Assembly: GCF_900107925.1 (NCBI RefSeq) | Contig: NZ_FNUJ01000005.1 | Location: 682,001 to 746,000, forward strand | DNA: 64,000 nucleotides | Origin: Amycolatopsis pretoriensis | GTDB taxonomy: Bacteria > Actinomycetota > Actinomycetes > Mycobacteriales > Pseudonocardiaceae | Direction of reading: 5' to 3' | In this document: piece by piece, positions 62,044 through 64,000 of the stretch | Numbering within the stretch: the first letter of the stretch is position 1 | How the letters are laid out: each line of letters opens with the position of its first letter | Program-made: the position numbers and the translations under genes | Notes under the pieces: model-generated | What the model was told of the DNA's origin: nothing | The model's database searches: none | The model's input: only the letters and a program-made list of their open reading frames with translations

Positions 62044-63909
62044 ATGCCCATGTCCCTCCCAAGATCGGCCGCGCTCATCGCCGCCGCCACGCTCCTGACC
62101 GGTCTGGCCGCCGCGCCGGCCCAAGCCGCCGCCGGTGACCAGCGGCAACGCGACTTCGCCGCCGCCGCGAGCGAGTTCGGCGTCCCCGAGAACGTCCTGC
62201 TCGGCGTCTCCTACCTGGAGTCCCGGTGGGACTTCAACGCCGGCACGCCCAGCACGTCCGCCGGCTACGGCCCGATGCACCTCACCGACGTGCGCGAGGC
62301 CGGGGTGGCGACCAGCCACCACGACGAAGGCACCGAGGACCCGCGCGGCGACGACGCGCGTCCGGCGCTGCACCCGCAGGCCGGGCCCGCCACGCCGCCG
62401 GCCGGGCTGCAGACCGTGGACGAGGCAGCGCAGCTCGTGGGCGAGGACGCCGCGACCCTGCGCACCGACGCGACCCAGAACATCCGCGGCGGCGCCGCCC
62501 TGCTCGCGAAGTACCACGCCGGCCAGAGCGGCTGGTACGACGCCGTCGCGCGGTACAGCGGATCCACCGGCGACGCCGCGCGGACGTTCGCCGACGAGGT
62601 CTTCGAGACCATGAAGAGCGGCATGTCCCGGACCACCGATGACGGCCAGCAGGTCACCCTCGCCGCGTCGCCGGACGTGCAGCTGCCGGCGCACAGCGGG
62701 AACCCGGCGGACGTCGAGTGCCCGCGGACCGTCGCCTGCGAGTCCGTCCCGGCGCCGTATGAGGAGCTGCCGAACGACGACTACGGCAACCACGACCTCG
62801 CGAACCGGCCCGAGAGCCAGAAGATCGACCACATCGTCATCCACGACACCGAGGGCTACTGGGACAGCGTCCTCAAGCTCGCCCAGGACCCGACGTACGT
62901 GAGCTGGCACTACACGATCCGCTCCACCGACGGCCTGATCGCGCAGCACGTGCCGACCAAGGACGTCGCCTGGCACGCGGGCAACTGGTACGTCAACGCG
63001 AAGTCCATCGGCATCGAGCACGAGGGCTTCGCCGCGAAGGGCACCTGGTACACCGAGGCGATGTACCGCTCGAGCGCGAAGCTCGTCGGCTACCTCGCGC
63101 GCAAGTACGGCATCCCGCTCGACCGCGCGCACATCATCGGCCACGACAACGTGCCGGGCACGATCCCGTCGACGATCAAGGGCATGCACTGGGACCCGGG
63201 ACCGTACTGGGACTGGTCGCACTACTTCGACCTGCTGGGCGCGCCGCTCGGCGGGTTCGGGCTGCCGGGCTCGTCGCTGGTCACGATCGACCCGGACTTC
63301 GCGAAGAACCAGCCCGCGTTCACCGGCTGCGACAGCCCCGGGACCCCGTGCGCGCCGCGCGGCTCGGAAGCCGTGGTGCTGCACTCGGAGCCGAGTGAAG
63401 CTTCGCCGCTGCTGAAGGACATCGGCCTGCACACCGACGGCTCGGCGTCCACAATGGACGTTTCCGACGTGGGCAGCCGCGTCGCGACGGGGCAGCGGTA
63501 CGCGGTCGCCGGCGTCAGCGGCGACTGGACGGCGATCTGGTACCTCGGCCAGAAGGGCTGGTTCCACAACCCGCGCGGGGCTCGCGTGGCCAAGCCGGCG
63601 ATCGGCTGGGTCGTGACGCCGAAGCCGGGCCTGGCAACGGTGCCGGTGTACGGGCGCGCCTACCCGGAGCCGGAGGCCTACCCGGCGAACGTGCCGGTCC
63701 AGACCATCACCCCGCTGCCGTACACGTTGTCGGCGAGCCAGAAGTACTCGTCCGCCGGCACGGTCGGGTCCGAGTACTACTACGCGGTGACGTTCGACCT
63801 GGCCGACCATGTCGTGGTCAAGGGCAAGCTGAAGTACGTCCAGATCCAGTTCGGGCACCGGATCGCGTTCGTCAAGGCGGACGACGTCCGGGTGCTGCCG
63901 GCGTTCTAG
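62044..63909 (+). CDS. secreted N-acetylmuramoyl-L-alanine amidase
   Basis: The product is 621 residues. A signal peptide (MPMSLPRSAALIAAATLLTG..., cleavage near AQA-A) is followed by a lysozyme/transglycosylase-like region (SYLESRWDFN, SAGYGPMHLTD, about 35-190). An amidase_2/PGRP domain (about 262-400) has zinc ligands in VIHDTEG, a later His and HWDPGPYWDW. The C-terminal 200 residues look like SH3-type wall-binding strands (WYLGQKGWFHNP). ATG 62044 has GGGGG upstream. It cleaves or remodels peptidoglycan. Confidence 0.9.
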   Translation: MPMSLPRSAALIAAATLLTGLAAAPAQAAAGDQRQRDFAAAASEFGVPENVLLGVSYLESRWDFNAGTPSTSAGYGPMHLTDVREAGVATSHHDEGTEDPRGDDARPALHPQAGPATPPAGLQTVDEAAQLVGEDAATLRTDATQNIRGGAALLAKYHAGQSGWYDAVARYSGSTGDAARTFADEVFETMKSGMSRTTDDGQQVTLAASPDVQLPAHSGNPADVECPRTVACESVPAPYEELPNDDYGNHDLANRPESQKIDHIVIHDTEGYWDSVLKLAQDPTYVSWHYTIRSTDGLIAQHVPTKDVAWHAGNWYVNAKSIGIEHEGFAAKGTWYTEAMYRSSAKLVGYLARKYGIPLDRAHIIGHDNVPGTIPSTIKGMHWDPGPYWDWSHYFDLLGAPLGGFGLPGSSLVTIDPDFAKNQPAFTGCDSPGTPCAPRGSEAVVLHSEPSEASPLLKDIGLHTDGSASTMDVSDVGSRVATGQRYAVAGVSGDWTAIWYLGQKGWFHNPRGARVAKPAIGWVVTPKPGLATVPVYGRAYPEPEAYPANVPVQTITPLPYTLSASQKYSSAGTVGSEYYYAVTFDLADHVVVKGKLKYVQIQFGHRIAFVKADDVRVLPAF

Positions 63910-63916
63910 CGGTGGT

Positions 63917-63948
63917 GGCGCCGGCGGGGTTCAGCTCGCGCCGGCGCC
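63917..63948. terminator. hairpin between convergent genes at the right edge
   Basis: A perfect 10-bp stem (GGCGCCGGCG / CGCCGGCGCC) with a 12-base loop follows the amidase stop. It overlaps the end of the partial minus-strand gene. No T tract is present. Confidence 0.5.
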
Positions 63949-64000
63949 GCCCGGCCGGACGGCGCGGATGATCGCCGAGTGCAGCTTGCCGCCGACTTCG
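63931..64000 (-). CDS. C-terminal fragment of a minus-strand gene
   Basis: Read on the minus strand from the window edge, one frame gives EVGGKLHSAIIRAVRPGG and AGAS, then TGA at 63931-63933. All 23 codons but the stop end mostly in G or C. Its position convergent to the amidase with a hairpin between supports a real gene end. The fragment is too short to identify. Confidence 0.45.
   Translation of the reverse strand, partial: EVGGKLHSAIIRAVRPGGAGAS

Overview
This is one continuous chromosomal stretch of a very GC-rich (roughly 70% or more) actinomycete. Its codons nearly always end in G or C and GTG starts are common. The order of the ribosomal-protein genes, the single-locus ESX/type VII secretion system and the glmM-glmS-nnr-alr-tsaE-tsaB-rimI-tsaD housekeeping string fit the Pseudonocardiaceae, most likely Amycolatopsis or a close relative. 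That placement is an inference from gene order and style, not from a marker search. No rRNA, tRNA, CRISPR array, insertion sequence or prophage was seen.

Layout. 1-2470: end of the spc-type ribosomal operon (rpsH', rplF, rplR, rpsE, rpmD, rplO), closed by a strong terminator. 2493-4918: two paralogous membrane proteins and a LysE-type exporter. 5174-7853: secY-adk-map. 8117-12974: infA-rpmJ-rpsM-(unrecognised 61-aa ORF)-rpsK-rpsD-rpoA-rplQ-truA. truA appears to start at a CTG codon. 12972-13303: repeat-rich spacer. 13304-29860: complete ESX core (eccE, eccB, mycP, eccD, eccC) with a small helical export target, a PPE-like protein, an Hsp70-like/Rv3446c-type fusion and two WXG100 proteins, arranged in four alternating-strand blocks. 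29940-31549: DUF4333 membrane protein and lipoprotein. 31811-34297: rplM-rpsI, then glmM. 34283-36992: a degenerate short P450 facing a fatty acyl-AMP ligase plus acyl-carrier protein. 37135-40464: a second ESX substrate cassette without machinery. 40475-41299: an alpha/beta hydrolase. 41300-41828: a second repeat-rich spacer.

41829-57342 is mostly housekeeping: glmS, nnr, a DeoR regulator with xylulokinase and a sugar-transporter ATPase, alr, a hydrolase, tsaE, then on the minus strand a penicillin-binding-like serine hydrolase and an acyl-CoA carboxyltransferase/MatB pair, then tsaB-rimI-tsaD. A third copy of the dispersed repeat follows at about 57361-57482. 57525-61977 is a surface-protein module: a UDP-GlcNAc 2-epimerase, a 59-aa protein that is little more than a LAATG sorting signal, a secreted protein with a C-terminal anchor, an exosortase and a membrane glycosyltransferase. 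62044-63909 is a secreted peptidoglycan amidase.

How the parts connect. The r-protein, secY, rpoA, infA and map genes form the core gene-expression and export set. glmM and glmS feed UDP-GlcNAc, which the 57-62 kb module (epimerase, glycosyltransferase) may use. alr and the amidase serve the cell wall. The two ESX substrate loci probably share the single machinery encoded at 14-26 kb. The observations most worth follow-up are the exosortase/LAATG module, the hidden ORF between rpsM and rpsK, the CTG-started truA, the two families of dispersed palindromic repeats that co-occur in gene-free gaps, and the FAAL/ACP/degenerate-P450 trio.
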